In this document: one piece after another, positions 9,186 to 18,470 of the stretch
Layout: each line of letters opens with the position of its first letter
How positions within the stretch are numbered: position 1 is the first letter of the stretch
Assembly (NCBI GenBank): GCA_963731745.1
Contig: CAVSWT010000010.1
Span: 501,147 to 565,146, forward strand
Direction: 5' to 3'
Length of the DNA: 64,000 nt
Source of the DNA: CAVSWT01 sp963731745
Lineage (GTDB): Bacteria > Bacteroidota > Ignavibacteria > Ignavibacteriales > Ignavibacteriaceae
Made by a program: the position numbers and the translations under genes
Notes under the pieces: model-generated
Seen by the model: the letters and a program-made list of their open reading frames with translations, nothing else
Databases searched by the model: none
Told to the model about the DNA's origin: nothing

Positions 9186-9626
9186 ATGAAAAAATTTAAG
9201 TTTAAAATTCACGGAAATGATTATGAAGTTGAAATACTTCAGTTTGAAGATAACGTAGCTGATGTGGACGTAAATGGATCAACATATAAAGTTGAAATAC
9301 AACAGGAGTTTAAAACTGCTAAAACTCCTAAATTAGTTCGAGCAACAGCCATTCCATCTACAGAATCAAACATTGCAAAAACCAGCAAACCAGGTGACAA
9401 AAAAGGCGTTGGCAGAATTAAAGCACCGCTACCAGGTACCATTTTAGAAATTAAAGTTAAAGTTGGCGATAAAGTTAAATTAGGTGATAAGCTTTTAGTT
9501 ATGGAAGCTATGAAGATGGAAAACAATATAAATGCAGATAAGGAAGGTATCGTGGCTTCGGTTAAGTTTAACATTGGTGATTCAGTATTGGAAGGTGATA
9601 TACTAATAGAGATTGAGGCAGCTTAA
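9186..9626 (+). CDS. mmdC: biotin carrier subunit of methylmalonyl-CoA decarboxylase
   Basis: Carries the biotin that shuttles CO2 from the alpha subunit to the membrane beta subunit. The 146 residues comprise an N-terminal strand-rich part, a Pro/Ala/Lys/Thr linker (about residues 45-75) and a C-terminal biotinyl domain. The canonical VMEAMKMENN places the biotinylated lysine at residue 110, and GRIKAPLPGTILEIKV is the usual domain start. Its 3' end lies one base before the beta subunit ATG, so the two are probably translationally coupled. Confidence 0.93.
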   Translation: MKKFKFKIHGNDYEVEILQFEDNVADVDVNGSTYKVEIQQEFKTAKTPKLVRATAIPSTESNIAKTSKPGDKKGVGRIKAPLPGTILEIKVKVGDKVKLGDKLLVMEAMKMENNINADKEGIVASVKFNIGDSVLEGDILIEIEAA

Positions 9627-9627
9627 T

Positions 9628-10773
9628 ATGGAAGGCATAAAACAATTTATTGAATTTACCGGCTTTGCAAATGTTACAATCGGCCATTTAATAATGTTAA
9701 CGGTTGGACTATTGTTTATCTACTTAGCTATTAAAAAAGAATACGAACCATTATTACTAGTCCCTATAGGATTCGGAATTTTAATAGGAAATATTCCATT
9801 TATTGAAAATATTGGTTTGCAAATTGGCATTTATGAAAACGGAAGTGTGCTTAACTATCTTTATTACGGTGTTCTAAAGGGAATTTATCCCCCCTTAATT
9901 TTTTTAGGAATTGGAGCAATGACTGATTTCTCAGCATTACTTTCAAATCCTAAATTAATTCTTCTCGGCGCCGCGGCACAAATTGGAATCTTTGTAACTT
10001 TTATGGGTGCACTAACACTTGGCTTCACTCAGCAGCAAGCCGCCGCGATTGGAATTATCGGGGGTGCCGATGGTCCAACCGCAATTTTTCTTTCATCTAA
10101 GTTAGCACCAGAATTGATTGGACCAATTGCAATTGCAGCTTATTCATATATGGCTTTAGTTCCGGTTATACAGCCGCCTATTATGAATTTGTTAACAACG
10201 GCAAAAGAAAAAAGAATTCGAATGAAACCTCCTCGTTCTGTATCCAAACTTGAAAAACTCTCTTTCCCCATTGTAGGATTAATATTGACTACTTTCATAT
10301 CACCTGGCGCACTACCACTTTTAGGTATGCTTTTTTTTGGCAATCTACTTAAAGAATCCGGCGTTACTAAAAGGTTAGGTGATACTGCTAAAAATTCTTT
10401 GATTGATATTGTTACAATCCTGTTAGGAGTTACAGTTGGAGCTTCAACACAAGCGACCGTGTTTTTAACACCTCAATCCATGCTTATATTTGTTCTTGGT
10501 GCTTTTTCATTCGCTGTTGCAACTGCTGGCGGAGTCCTTTTCGCCAAGTTTATGAATTTATTCTTGAAAGAAGGCAATAAAATAAATCCTTTAATTGGTT
10601 CTGCTGGTGTATCTGCTGTTCCTGATAGTGCAAGAGTTTCACAAATGCAGGGTATAAAAGCTGATCCGTCAAATTACTTATTAATGCACGCAATGGCGCC
10701 CAATGTTGCCGGAGTAATTGGCTCTGCTGTAGCCGCAGGAATTTTAATGGGATTTTTAATGCACTTATTATAA
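9628..10773 (+). CDS. mmdB: Na+-translocating methylmalonyl-CoA decarboxylase beta subunit
   Basis: Integral membrane subunit that decarboxylates carboxybiotin and exports Na+. The 381 residues are mostly hydrophobic helices. Family signatures include PPLIFLGIGAMTDFSALL, GIIGGADGPTAIFLSSKLAP (with the Asp needed for sodium and carboxybiotin chemistry in the OadB family), GVTVGAST and SAVPDSARVSQ. The frame extends back to a TTG at 9613 inside mmdC, but the ATG at 9628 with GAGGCAG just upstream is the better start. Last gene of the operon, followed by a hairpin terminator. Confidence 0.95.
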   Translation: MEGIKQFIEFTGFANVTIGHLIMLTVGLLFIYLAIKKEYEPLLLVPIGFGILIGNIPFIENIGLQIGIYENGSVLNYLYYGVLKGIYPPLIFLGIGAMTDFSALLSNPKLILLGAAAQIGIFVTFMGALTLGFTQQQAAAIGIIGGADGPTAIFLSSKLAPELIGPIAIAAYSYMALVPVIQPPIMNLLTTAKEKRIRMKPPRSVSKLEKLSFPIVGLILTTFISPGALPLLGMLFFGNLLKESGVTKRLGDTAKNSLIDIVTILLGVTVGASTQATVFLTPQSMLIFVLGAFSFAVATAGGVLFAKFMNLFLKEGNKINPLIGSAGVSAVPDSARVSQMQGIKADPSNYLLMHAMAPNVAGVIGSAVAAGILMGFLMHLL

Positions 10774-10777
10774 TTTT

Positions 10778-10811
10778 AAATAATTCAAGTAAAGCTATAT
10801 TTGAATTATTT
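10778..10811. terminator. bidirectional hairpin terminator between convergent genes
   Basis: A perfect 11-bp inverted repeat (10778-10788 with 10801-10811) has a 12-base loop. It lies in the 37-base gap between the end of the propionate operon and the end of the convergent lipoprotein gene, and T- and A-rich sequence flanks both arms. It is AT-rich, as expected for this genome. Confidence 0.6.
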
Positions 10812-11668
10812 TAGGTTAATCCCATTTTCCAATTTGTATCATTTAGTATTCCCTGCTTATCTAATATTTTTCTAAGCTCAGGTTCAAGAGATTCTTCTTG
10901 AGCCTTTGCCTTTATTTTTTTTGTCACTTCATCATAAACTTTTTGATCCGGAATTCTATTAATTTGTAATGTTAAAAGTTCTGATATTTTTTTGATTTTA
11001 TTCCCCTTAATAATTATATAACCAACAATGGCGATTAATAATGCTATCACACCGCCGGCACTCCAAAGTAAAGTTGAAGCATTCTGTTGAATGAATCCTG
11101 TTTCGGATCTAATATCTTTACTAAGTCTTGGCTGTATTTCATTGTACTTTAAAATAAGTGCATTTGATGCACTATAAATAATCGAATCAATCATACTTTT
11201 TGTTTTTAATCCAATAAGTTCATCTCTCAAATCAGAAATATTATTTTTTGCATTTACGCCAATTAACTCCTCTCTTAAAGCTGCAATTTTCAAATTGGTA
11301 TTTTCACCAAGCAATTCATTTCTTATGTCAGCGAATTGTGTGTTTAGTGTGGCTCCAGTTTCTCTTAAACGATTTTGTAAAACTTCACCCAGCACTGAAT
11401 CAATTAAAACAGAAAAATTATTATTAGCACTGTTTGCTACATTACCTATTATTGAATCTAGTAATTTATTAATGTTCTCTTTTGTCTGGTCATTAATTAT
11501 CGAATCTCTTGCTCCCTTTGTAATATTCCCTCCCATAGAGGATAATAATGAATCTCTATTCTCGAACGACTCCATTAATCCATCGCCTAAATTACTCCCG
11601 ACTCCTTTCCACACTGAACAACCATTGACAAGTAAAAACATAATTAAGCCTGTTAATATATATTTCAT
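10811..11668 (-). CDS. lipoprotein with coiled-coil repeats and a C-terminal membrane helix
   Basis: Not a family I recognise. The 285-residue protein starts with a lipoprotein signal (MKYILTGLIMFLLVNGC, lipobox Cys at 17). Long helical, Asn/Ser/Asp-rich coiled-coil sequence follows. At about residues 113-163 three consecutive 16-residue units each begin with [IL]R[NED]EL[LI]G. A transmembrane helix lies at about residues 198-221 (ASTLLWSAGGVIALLIAIVGYIII), then a charged tail of about 60 residues. Having both a lipid anchor and a downstream membrane helix is odd; it suggests a protein attached at both ends to one or two membranes. AAGGAGAT precedes the ATG. It lies 26 bases downstream of the metallophosphoesterase gene. 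Confidence 0.7.
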   Translation of the reverse strand: MKYILTGLIMFLLVNGCSVWKGVGSNLGDGLMESFENRDSLLSSMGGNITKGARDSIINDQTKENINKLLDSIIGNVANSANNNFSVLIDSVLGEVLQNRLRETGATLNTQFADIRNELLGENTNLKIAALREELIGVNAKNNISDLRDELIGLKTKSMIDSIIYSASNALILKYNEIQPRLSKDIRSETGFIQQNASTLLWSAGGVIALLIAIVGYIIIKGNKIKKISELLTLQINRIPDQKVYDEVTKKIKAKAQEESLEPELRKILDKQGILNDTNWKMGLT

Positions 11669-11694
11669 TTTTATCTCCTTGCTAGAATAGAAAG

Positions 11695-13204
11695 TTAATC
11701 TTTATAGATAAGAGTCAGGTATTCCGGACGATTTGCGTCATCATTCCAACGTTGAAGCGGTGATGCTTGTAATTTCCCATTTGAATCAATTAAAACTCTA
11801 AAGAAAACATATGTTTTATCAATGCGAATGTCTGCACTGGATATCTCAACAATTGGAATCCATGTTCCGGTATTGAAAAACATTTTTCCTTTATTATTAA
11901 ATTGATCCGGATTATGGGTATGACCAAATGTTATTATTTCAAGTTCTGATCTATTTTTAAATGCTTCTTGAGCAAAATTTGAAAGTGTGCTCGGTTCATC
12001 AAGCTGAAAATATGCTACTATTCTTGCAAGTAGGTACGACAAAAATAGCATTCCAAAATTACCAAGTAAATTTACTCCTTCTTGAGCAACTTTCCCTAAT
12101 ATGCCTGTTGATGAGGCTGATGCTGACTCACTAAATAAGAGGTGAGATTTGATGCCAAAACCCAATGACGAATAAAACCACGGGAATTAAAATTGCCAAA
12201 GCAGCCGTCAAAACTCTTTGAAACATATATTTGTAGTATTTCTTCGGAATTATTAAAACCATAAATGGGATGTGCTGGAATAAAAATCTTAAGCCTAAGA
12301 AAAATCTTTCTCGAAGTAGAATTGGAAGTATATTTTGGCTAGGCCGGGTGTTATCCAAATAAGGATAAAGTAATTCAATTCGGTTAAGCAGGTATCTATT
12401 AAAAAAGGAGCCGAATGGAATGTTCAATTCTTTTTTATTATCTAATAAATTGTTTCCCACTGAATATGTAAAGCGATCATACTTATGTCCATGTTCAACA
12501 TAAAATTTTTTATTTATTAGTAGGCTATGATCCAAAAATATCAAATTTGGAAAAACTTTTTCCGTTAAGTTCTTTTCAACATCATCGTTTGCACCAAAAT
12601 CATTTTTAGAAAAAAATATGCGTAAATAATTTCTTACAGCCAGCCAATAAAATTCTAAATCGTGATTTCCCTTTGTGATAATTAATTTATTTCCATCATT
12701 TATCCATCCCGTTAATGCATCAAAAACTTCCCGGTGGCCTTTTACAGCTCTGTCCAGCTTCCAAACGGATTTATAATCGTCTGTCTTTAAACCATATTTT
12801 TTTTCCTTTTCAGAAATAGATTTTTTTAAATCATCAATTGATTTGTTAATACCTATTTCATCCAAAATGTTTTTCCATTCTATAAATTCATCTTCATCTT
12901 TTGGATAAGAAGAGATTCGTATAAAATCAACAAAATCTCCATTTATGATTAAGGTTGAAATAGGGTAGGATTTATTTTCTTTTATGTGATCAATAAATCG
13001 TTTGAAAGATGAGTCTGCGAAAAAGTTTTCTGTTCCCTGATAACTAAAGTTATTTTGAATCCCCTCACCTATATGCAAATCACTTATAATATAAACATCA
13101 GTTTCCTTTAAATCCATTTCAATTTCTTTCTCTGAATAAGGAAATGTTTTTCCATTGCTCTCACAATTTAAAAGTAAGTTTTGAATTTGATTATTTGCTG
13201 CCAT
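11695..13204 (-). CDS. membrane-associated metallophosphoesterase, frameshifted
   Basis: A calcineurin-like metallophosphoesterase split into two overlapping frames. The first (13204 down to 12131) carries the metal ligands ISDLHIGEG, NGDFVDF, TKGNHDLEF and EHGHKYD, then a hydrophobic helix (AALAILIPVVLFVIGF). The second (12165 down to 11695) carries a helix pair and the last ligand motif FGHTHNP, followed by FNTGTWIP. Removing one base in the T4 run near 12153 joins them in frame as VIGFGIKSHLLF and gives about 502 residues. Neither half alone would have a complete metal site. The substrate is unknown; a membrane-inserted region between the two halves of the catalytic domain is unusual. It could be a sequence error, a recent mutation or, less likely, recoding. 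Confidence 0.72.
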
Positions 13205-13384
13205 AATAAATCAATCTCCATATTATTAAATGACAAAATTATAATAGGAATACGAACTGAAGAATGGATAATGAAAGAATGAAAATTAATGTTTAATCAA
13301 AGTATTTATCAACTGAAAAGTTCTGATTTGAAGATACAATATTTAATCAAAAAAAGAAATTATTAATTTGGTTTAGAGGAAATT

Positions 13385-14344
13385 CTAAAGCGGTTCTCTC
13401 CTTAAATATTCTGTTGTGGTTATTTTTCTTTGTATGTCGTTAATGACGTTTTCTACCTGCTGAGAATTCAATTTTAAATCACTCGCTATTTGTTCGGAAG
13501 GGATACCTCTTTCCCATCCTATCCAAATTTTATCAAGAGTATCGAATGGAACTCTAAAAAAGAATTCTTCCTGAGTTTGTTCGGCGCTGTATGTATCAGT
13601 GGTTGGAGTCCTTTTTCTGATTTCATAAGGTATATTTAAATATTCGGCTAACTGATAAACCTGGGTTTTAAATAAATGTGCAATTGGTTTTGCATCGGCT
13701 GCACCGTCACCATACTTAACAAAAAAACCTTGTTCATGCTCATTTTTATTAGCGGTTCCGATTACTGCAAAATTTCTTGCATCTGCATGAAAGTATAACA
13801 TACTCATTCGGGCCCGCTGCTTAAAATTTGAAGCTGCTACAATTTCTAAGTATTCCTTTACTGGTAAACGCAGGGTAGTTTCCTTTCCTTCCGGGGAAAA
13901 TATTTTAACAAAAAAAACATTTAAAGTTTCTTTATCCAGCAGCTTATCAGGTAAAATAATTTTTGCTTTATAACTATTATCAAATTCAGTGAATACCCTT
14001 TTAATTGCTTCATCTCTTCTTCTGTAGCAGCCAAAACCTTCAAGTGCTCCGGTTATGTCTTCAATAACATATTTTACTCCATAAGTTTTACAAAGATCTC
14101 TTGCCAATATGAAATTATCTTTACTTGATTCTTTTTCAGGCAGCATTACGCCCAGCACTTTGTTCTGCCCAAAAGCTTTAGCACATAATGCTAATACAAC
14201 TGAAGAGTCTATCCCACCGCTTATCCCAACAATTGCTCCTCTTTTTTTCAGAATTGCTGACATGTCATTTTTTAATTTAGCAACAATTTTTTCTGTCACT
14301 ACTTTTGGGTCAATTTTAATTAATTCTTTTATTGAGCCGGACAT
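13385..14344 (-). CDS. nadE: ammonia-type NAD+ synthase (NadE family)
   Basis: By family, amidates deamido-NAD+ to NAD+ with ATP. The 319-residue protein has the PP-loop GISGGIDSS at residues 40-48 and the C-terminal signature KYGDGAADAKPIAHLFKTQVY with RTPTTDTYSAEQTQEEFFF. No glutaminase (nitrilase) domain is fused, so it would use free ammonia or ammonia from a partner. It is about 45 residues longer than the short bacterial enzymes. It is the last gene of a tight set with an AMP-forming ligase, an asparagine synthase and an ACP (21 bases after the ligase). It may therefore be the housekeeping NadE or a paralogue that amidates a product of that cluster. CGGAG precedes the ATG. Confidence 0.85.
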   Translation of the reverse strand: MSGSIKELIKIDPKVVTEKIVAKLKNDMSAILKKRGAIVGISGGIDSSVVLALCAKAFGQNKVLGVMLPEKESSKDNFILARDLCKTYGVKYVIEDITGALEGFGCYRRRDEAIKRVFTEFDNSYKAKIILPDKLLDKETLNVFFVKIFSPEGKETTLRLPVKEYLEIVAASNFKQRARMSMLYFHADARNFAVIGTANKNEHEQGFFVKYGDGAADAKPIAHLFKTQVYQLAEYLNIPYEIRKRTPTTDTYSAEQTQEEFFFRVPFDTLDKIWIGWERGIPSEQIASDLKLNSQQVENVINDIQRKITTTEYLRREPL

Positions 14345-14365
14345 TTTTTCTCCGATATGTTTTAT

Positions 14366-15946
14366 TTAAGAATTTAAAGTCTTTAATATTTTTTTATCAA
14401 TTTTACCATTTATGCTTTTAGGAAGTTGATCTAAAAACTCAATGTATTTAGGCACCATAAAAGGTTCCAACTTCTCAGAACAATGTTTAAGTATATCTTT
14501 TACATTCAAATTAGAATCATTCTTCTTTACAACAAAAGCTTTTATTGCGTTGCCAAGGATTTGATCTTGAACCGGAATCACAGCTGAATCAATTATGCCT
14601 TCCATACTGTTTATCGTATGCTCTACTTCTTTGGGACTAACTTTTTCACCTTTTGTTTTTATGATATCATCTTTTCGGCTTACAAAATATAAATATCCTT
14701 CTTCATCTTTTTTGAAAAGATCACCGGAAAATAATAATTTTTCTCCAGGTATCTTCCCTTCTCGAAAAGTTTTCTCAGTTAATTCAGGAGAATTCCAATA
14801 ACCCCTCATTACATTCGATCCGCGTATAACTAACTCACCAACTTCACCGGTACATACTTCTTCACCATTTTCATTTAATATTAAAACTTCACAATTGGGG
14901 ATTGCTTTTCCAACCGAACTTGGGCGAATACTAATTTGTTCAGGGTTCAAATATGATACTCTTTGGCATTCAGTTAAGCCGTACATAGAAAATATTTTCG
15001 TTTCCGGCAGTATACTTTTTAATTTCAAAATTCTTTCCGCAGAAAGAGATGCTCCCGCGTTAGTAATATATCTTAATGAACTTAAATTATATTTATCAAT
15101 ATTTTTTTGATTAAAAAGTAAAGCAAATATAGTTGGGACCATCGGGAAACCCGTTGCTTTTTCCTTTTCAATTAATTGAAGAATTTTAATTGGAAACATA
15201 AAGGATGATTCGATTATTACTGTACCACCATACATTATACTTGGAATTATTTGATATAAACCATATCCAAAGGAAAGTGGTAACACGTTTAGAATAATAT
15301 CATCTGTGTTGTTCTCCAAGTATTGTATAATGCTTTTTGAAACAGTAAGCATATTAAAATGAGATGACATTACTCCTTTAGGTTCACCGGTTGTGCCGGA
15401 TGTATACAGCAATGCAGCTAAATCGTAATCTATTATTCCTTCGACAATAGGTTTATTATAATCATCAATAGGTTCGTCAAAATTATTTAGCAGATCATTC
15501 CAATTAAATTTATTCTCTTTTGTTCCAAACTCCTGATCTTTTTTATCTGGAATGCTTACGATCTTCGGAATAAACTTCAAATTTTTTAAAGCCTTATAAA
15601 CAATCTCACTTTTCTTTTCATTTGTTATTATTAAAGATGCAGAAGAATCATTTATAATGTAATTTAATTTTTCGGATTTAATTGAATCATTTAGAATTAT
15701 AAATGCAGCCCCAGCTTTTAAAATCCCATAAAAAGCAATTACTATATCAGAAGAGTTTTCTAAATAAACAATTATCCTGTCTCGTCTTTTAATTCCTAAT
15801 TTTTTTAAGGAAGATGCGAGACTCGTGGATTTTTCATTAAGTTCCTGATAGTTAATTCTAATATCTTTATATATAATCGCAGTTTTATTTGGATAAAGTT
15901 TAGCGGTTCTTATTAAATAATCATGCACCAGAACTGGATCAATCAT
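14366..15946 (-). CDS. AMP-forming acyl/aminoacyl ligase (ANL superfamily)
   Basis: Adenylates a carboxylic acid and transfers it to a thiol, probably the ACP encoded two genes upstream. The 526 residues contain the core motifs YTSGTTGEPKG (about residue 181), MYGLTECQRVSYL, SGDLFKKDEEGYLYFVSRKDDIIKTKGEKVSP and the C-terminal catalytic lysine in SINGKIDKK. The protein resembles the ligases found with amidotransferases in exopolysaccharide clusters and DltA-like enzymes. The substrate cannot be told from sequence. Its start overlaps the asparagine synthase stop by 8 bases, a sign of coupled translation. Confidence 0.88.
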   Translation of the reverse strand: MIDPVLVHDYLIRTAKLYPNKTAIIYKDIRINYQELNEKSTSLASSLKKLGIKRRDRIIVYLENSSDIVIAFYGILKAGAAFIILNDSIKSEKLNYIINDSSASLIITNEKKSEIVYKALKNLKFIPKIVSIPDKKDQEFGTKENKFNWNDLLNNFDEPIDDYNKPIVEGIIDYDLAALLYTSGTTGEPKGVMSSHFNMLTVSKSIIQYLENNTDDIILNVLPLSFGYGLYQIIPSIMYGGTVIIESSFMFPIKILQLIEKEKATGFPMVPTIFALLFNQKNIDKYNLSSLRYITNAGASLSAERILKLKSILPETKIFSMYGLTECQRVSYLNPEQISIRPSSVGKAIPNCEVLILNENGEEVCTGEVGELVIRGSNVMRGYWNSPELTEKTFREGKIPGEKLLFSGDLFKKDEEGYLYFVSRKDDIIKTKGEKVSPKEVEHTINSMEGIIDSAVIPVQDQILGNAIKAFVVKKNDSNLNVKDILKHCSEKLEPFMVPKYIEFLDQLPKSINGKIDKKILKTLNS

Positions 15947-17924
15947 TTTTTGATGTTCTTTTATCTATTAAAATATCTAATTTAAGATTTGAATTAATTT
16001 TTGGATTAAATTTATGAACGAATGTATCATATATAACCTGAGTGGAAAAAATTCCAGTCAATGCCATATTATCCCATTCATTACTATTTTCAAATTTAGC
16101 AATTTTCTTAAAGAGTTTTTCAGATTTAACTTCATCGAAAATACCAAAATTTTTCAAACTTTCAGCCGAGCAATATTCATTAAAAATTTCTTTATTTTTT
16201 TCACTCAGTAGACTTTGTTTTATTGGTGCTCTGTAGGGATGTTTAGAACGTTTAATAATTCTTTCCGGTAATTTATCCCTAAATAATTTCTTAAGTAAGA
16301 ATTTTTCACTCATTCCAAGTATTTTCCATTTGGAAGGTATTTTGCCCATAAACTCAATTAATCGATGGTCCAAAAATGGGAATCTAATTTCAATAGAATT
16401 TGCCATTGCCACTCTATCCCCCTGTGAGGATAAGAGGTAATTGCTTAAGAATGTTGTCGCTTCTATGTATTGCGCTTTTGATAGATAATCCAATTCTTTG
16501 AAATTGGAAGATAAATGTATATCGAATGATTCAAAATTACTTTTGTTAGTTTTTTGTTTTATACCGTTTGATAAAAAATTTTTTATTTTGGTCGTATTTT
16601 GCCATCTAATAAGATGTGAAAAATAATTGTTATCCAAATCATCTATTCCATTTTTAAAAAAAGCTTTTAATGTAGGAAGCAATTTTGGATCGTTTAAAAT
16701 GTATGGATATAGTTTAGCTAAAAGCATCGGCCTTATTTTAGATTGAGTATTTCTTCCCCAAAACCAACGTGCTTTGGTTTCTCTAAAAATATTATAACCA
16801 CCAAAAAATTCATCGGCACCTTCACCGGTAAGAACAACTTTTAAATTTTCTTCGTGCACTAACTTAGAAAGCATATATAACGGGACAGGTGCAGTACGTA
16901 ATATTGGTTTTTCGATATTCCATAAAACTTTTGGGAAAACTGAACCAATATCCTCATTTTTTGCAATTACTTCCCGATGATTTGTCTTAAGAAATTGAAC
17001 AAGTTCAGTTTGATAGCTTCCTTCATCGTACTTATCATCTTCAAACCTGATACCGAAAGTTTTTAAATGATTATTAAAACTATTATTAACAATCGATGTT
17101 ATGATTGATGAATCAAGTCCGCCGCTTAGATAAGCTCCAACAGGAACATCTGCACGTAAACGAAATTTTATTGAATCATACAGAAGTGAATTAATTTCGT
17201 CAGTAATTTTATTAAGAGTCCAATCAACTTGTTCTTCGACTGGATAAAATGGCAATTCCCAATATTTGTTCAATGTAATCCCAGATGCTGAAACTTTCAG
17301 GTAACAGCCAGGTGGAACTTCCTTTATGTTTTCAAATATTGTTTGACCTGGAAGAGTTGTCCAATAAGTAAATATTTGATCGAGTGAATCAGGATTTAAT
17401 TTTCTTTCAACTTTATTACTGTAAGCAAAAATTGCTTTAATTTCTGAAGCAAAAATTAATTGATCATTTTGAATTGTATAATGAAGAGGACGAATTCCTA
17501 CTCTGTCTCTTGCTAGCAGAAACTCTCTTTTTTTAGAGTCCCAAATAGCAAAAGAAAATTGACCATTTAAATAATTTAAAAAATCCATTCCCTTTTCTTC
17601 ATAAAGGTGTAGTATAACTTCCGTATCGGTATTTGTGTAAAAAGTGTGGCCGGATTTTGAAAGATCTGCTCTTAATTCTGAATAATTAAATATTTCACCA
17701 TTAAAAGTAATCCATAATGTTTCATCCTCATTATGAATTGGTTGAGCTCCGCCTTTTATTCCTATGATGCTTAAACGAGCATGTGCTAATCCGACAAAAT
17801 CATCGACGTAAATACCTTTCTCGTCCGGTCCTCTATGATTTAAAAGAGAAAGCGCTTCCTTTAATTTTTCAATTTTTACTGGATTAGGGTTTTTTAAATT
17901 TAGAACTCCAGCTATTCCGCACAT
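15939..17924 (-). CDS. asnB: asparagine synthase (glutamine-hydrolysing) / amidotransferase
   Basis: Class II glutamine amidotransferase joined to an ATP-pyrophosphatase domain; releases ammonia from glutamine and makes an amide on an adenylated carboxylate. The 661-residue protein begins MCGIAG, so Cys2 is the N-terminal nucleophile, which fixes the start. Other motifs are NHRGPDEKG, FNGEIFNY and TNTDTEVILH (glutaminase), SGGLDSS at about residue 266 (PP-loop) and LTGEGADEFFGGY. At 661 residues it is close to the longer AsnB group, many of which modify polysaccharides or small molecules and do not make asparagine. The ACP stops 2 bases upstream and the ligase overlaps downstream, which favours a dedicated biosynthetic role. 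Confidence 0.88.
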   Translation of the reverse strand: MCGIAGVLNLKNPNPVKIEKLKEALSLLNHRGPDEKGIYVDDFVGLAHARLSIIGIKGGAQPIHNEDETLWITFNGEIFNYSELRADLSKSGHTFYTNTDTEVILHLYEEKGMDFLNYLNGQFSFAIWDSKKREFLLARDRVGIRPLHYTIQNDQLIFASEIKAIFAYSNKVERKLNPDSLDQIFTYWTTLPGQTIFENIKEVPPGCYLKVSASGITLNKYWELPFYPVEEQVDWTLNKITDEINSLLYDSIKFRLRADVPVGAYLSGGLDSSIITSIVNNSFNNHLKTFGIRFEDDKYDEGSYQTELVQFLKTNHREVIAKNEDIGSVFPKVLWNIEKPILRTAPVPLYMLSKLVHEENLKVVLTGEGADEFFGGYNIFRETKARWFWGRNTQSKIRPMLLAKLYPYILNDPKLLPTLKAFFKNGIDDLDNNYFSHLIRWQNTTKIKNFLSNGIKQKTNKSNFESFDIHLSSNFKELDYLSKAQYIEATTFLSNYLLSSQGDRVAMANSIEIRFPFLDHRLIEFMGKIPSKWKILGMSEKFLLKKLFRDKLPERIIKRSKHPYRAPIKQSLLSEKNKEIFNEYCSAESLKNFGIFDEVKSEKLFKKIAKFENSNEWDNMALTGIFSTQVIYDTFVHKFNPKINSNLKLDILIDKRTSKND

Positions 17925-17926
17925 GG

Positions 17927-18184
17927 TTAATTAGCGGAGTTAACGAATTGTTTTTTTTGTAGAAATGAGGCCACGGTATTTAGACTTGAAAAATTTTCAG
18001 GAATTAGGTCTTCATCTTCGATTGTCAAATTATAGGTTTCTTCAATATAGCTCACTAATTCTAATATACCAGTTGAATCAATGATACCTTTTTCAAAAAA
18101 ATTAGTGTCATTGGAAACCTGATCACCTTCTCCAAAAAGAAAATTTTCAACTATAAATTCGCGTATTGTGGGGATATATTCCAT
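17927..18184 (-). CDS. acyl carrier protein
   Basis: A small acidic carrier of about 85 residues. GIIDSTGILELV places the phosphopantetheine serine at residue 37, and the helices around it (TIREFIVENFLFGEGD, VSYIEETYNLTIEDEDL) are typical. The frame is open to an ATG at 18217, but family members begin just before the REFI helix, so the ATG at 18184 is preferred; neither has a clear ribosome binding site. It heads a tight group with asparagine synthase, AMP ligase and NAD synthase. The inferred job is to hold an acyl or aminoacyl group loaded by the ligase; this is a cluster-specific ACP, not the fatty-acid one. Confidence 0.85.
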   Translation of the reverse strand: MEYIPTIREFIVENFLFGEGDQVSNDTNFFEKGIIDSTGILELVSYIEETYNLTIEDEDLIPENFSSLNTVASFLQKKQFVNSAN

Positions 18185-18470
18185 AATTGTCTTTTTATTC
18201 TTATTTATATAATGCAAATTAACACAAATTTCATGCTAAAAAAAATGAAATAAAAGATGCACAAATATTTATCTTTACTGAAATTACTTCGTCTTTTATT
18301 GAGAATTCAATAATAATTGAGATAGCATTATAAAATTTTTTAACAGTTTTATAAAATTTTACATTTCTTGTACAAGCGTCTTTTAACTTAGAATTTGTTA
18401 CAATAAAAATCAAGAAAATACAATTTCTTTTTTTTTGATAGAATAAAAATTAGCATTTTCTGGAAAAAAA

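Noticed and set aside
12131..12165. Programmed ribosomal frameshift in the metallophosphoesterase
   Set aside because: No classical slippery heptamer followed by a stem or pseudoknot was seen at the overlap; a simple indel in the T4 run explains it.
18231..18413. 60-codon minus-strand frame between the ACP and acyltransferase genes
   Set aside because: No ribosome binding site; composition is that of AT-rich noncoding DNA, and it resembles no protein.
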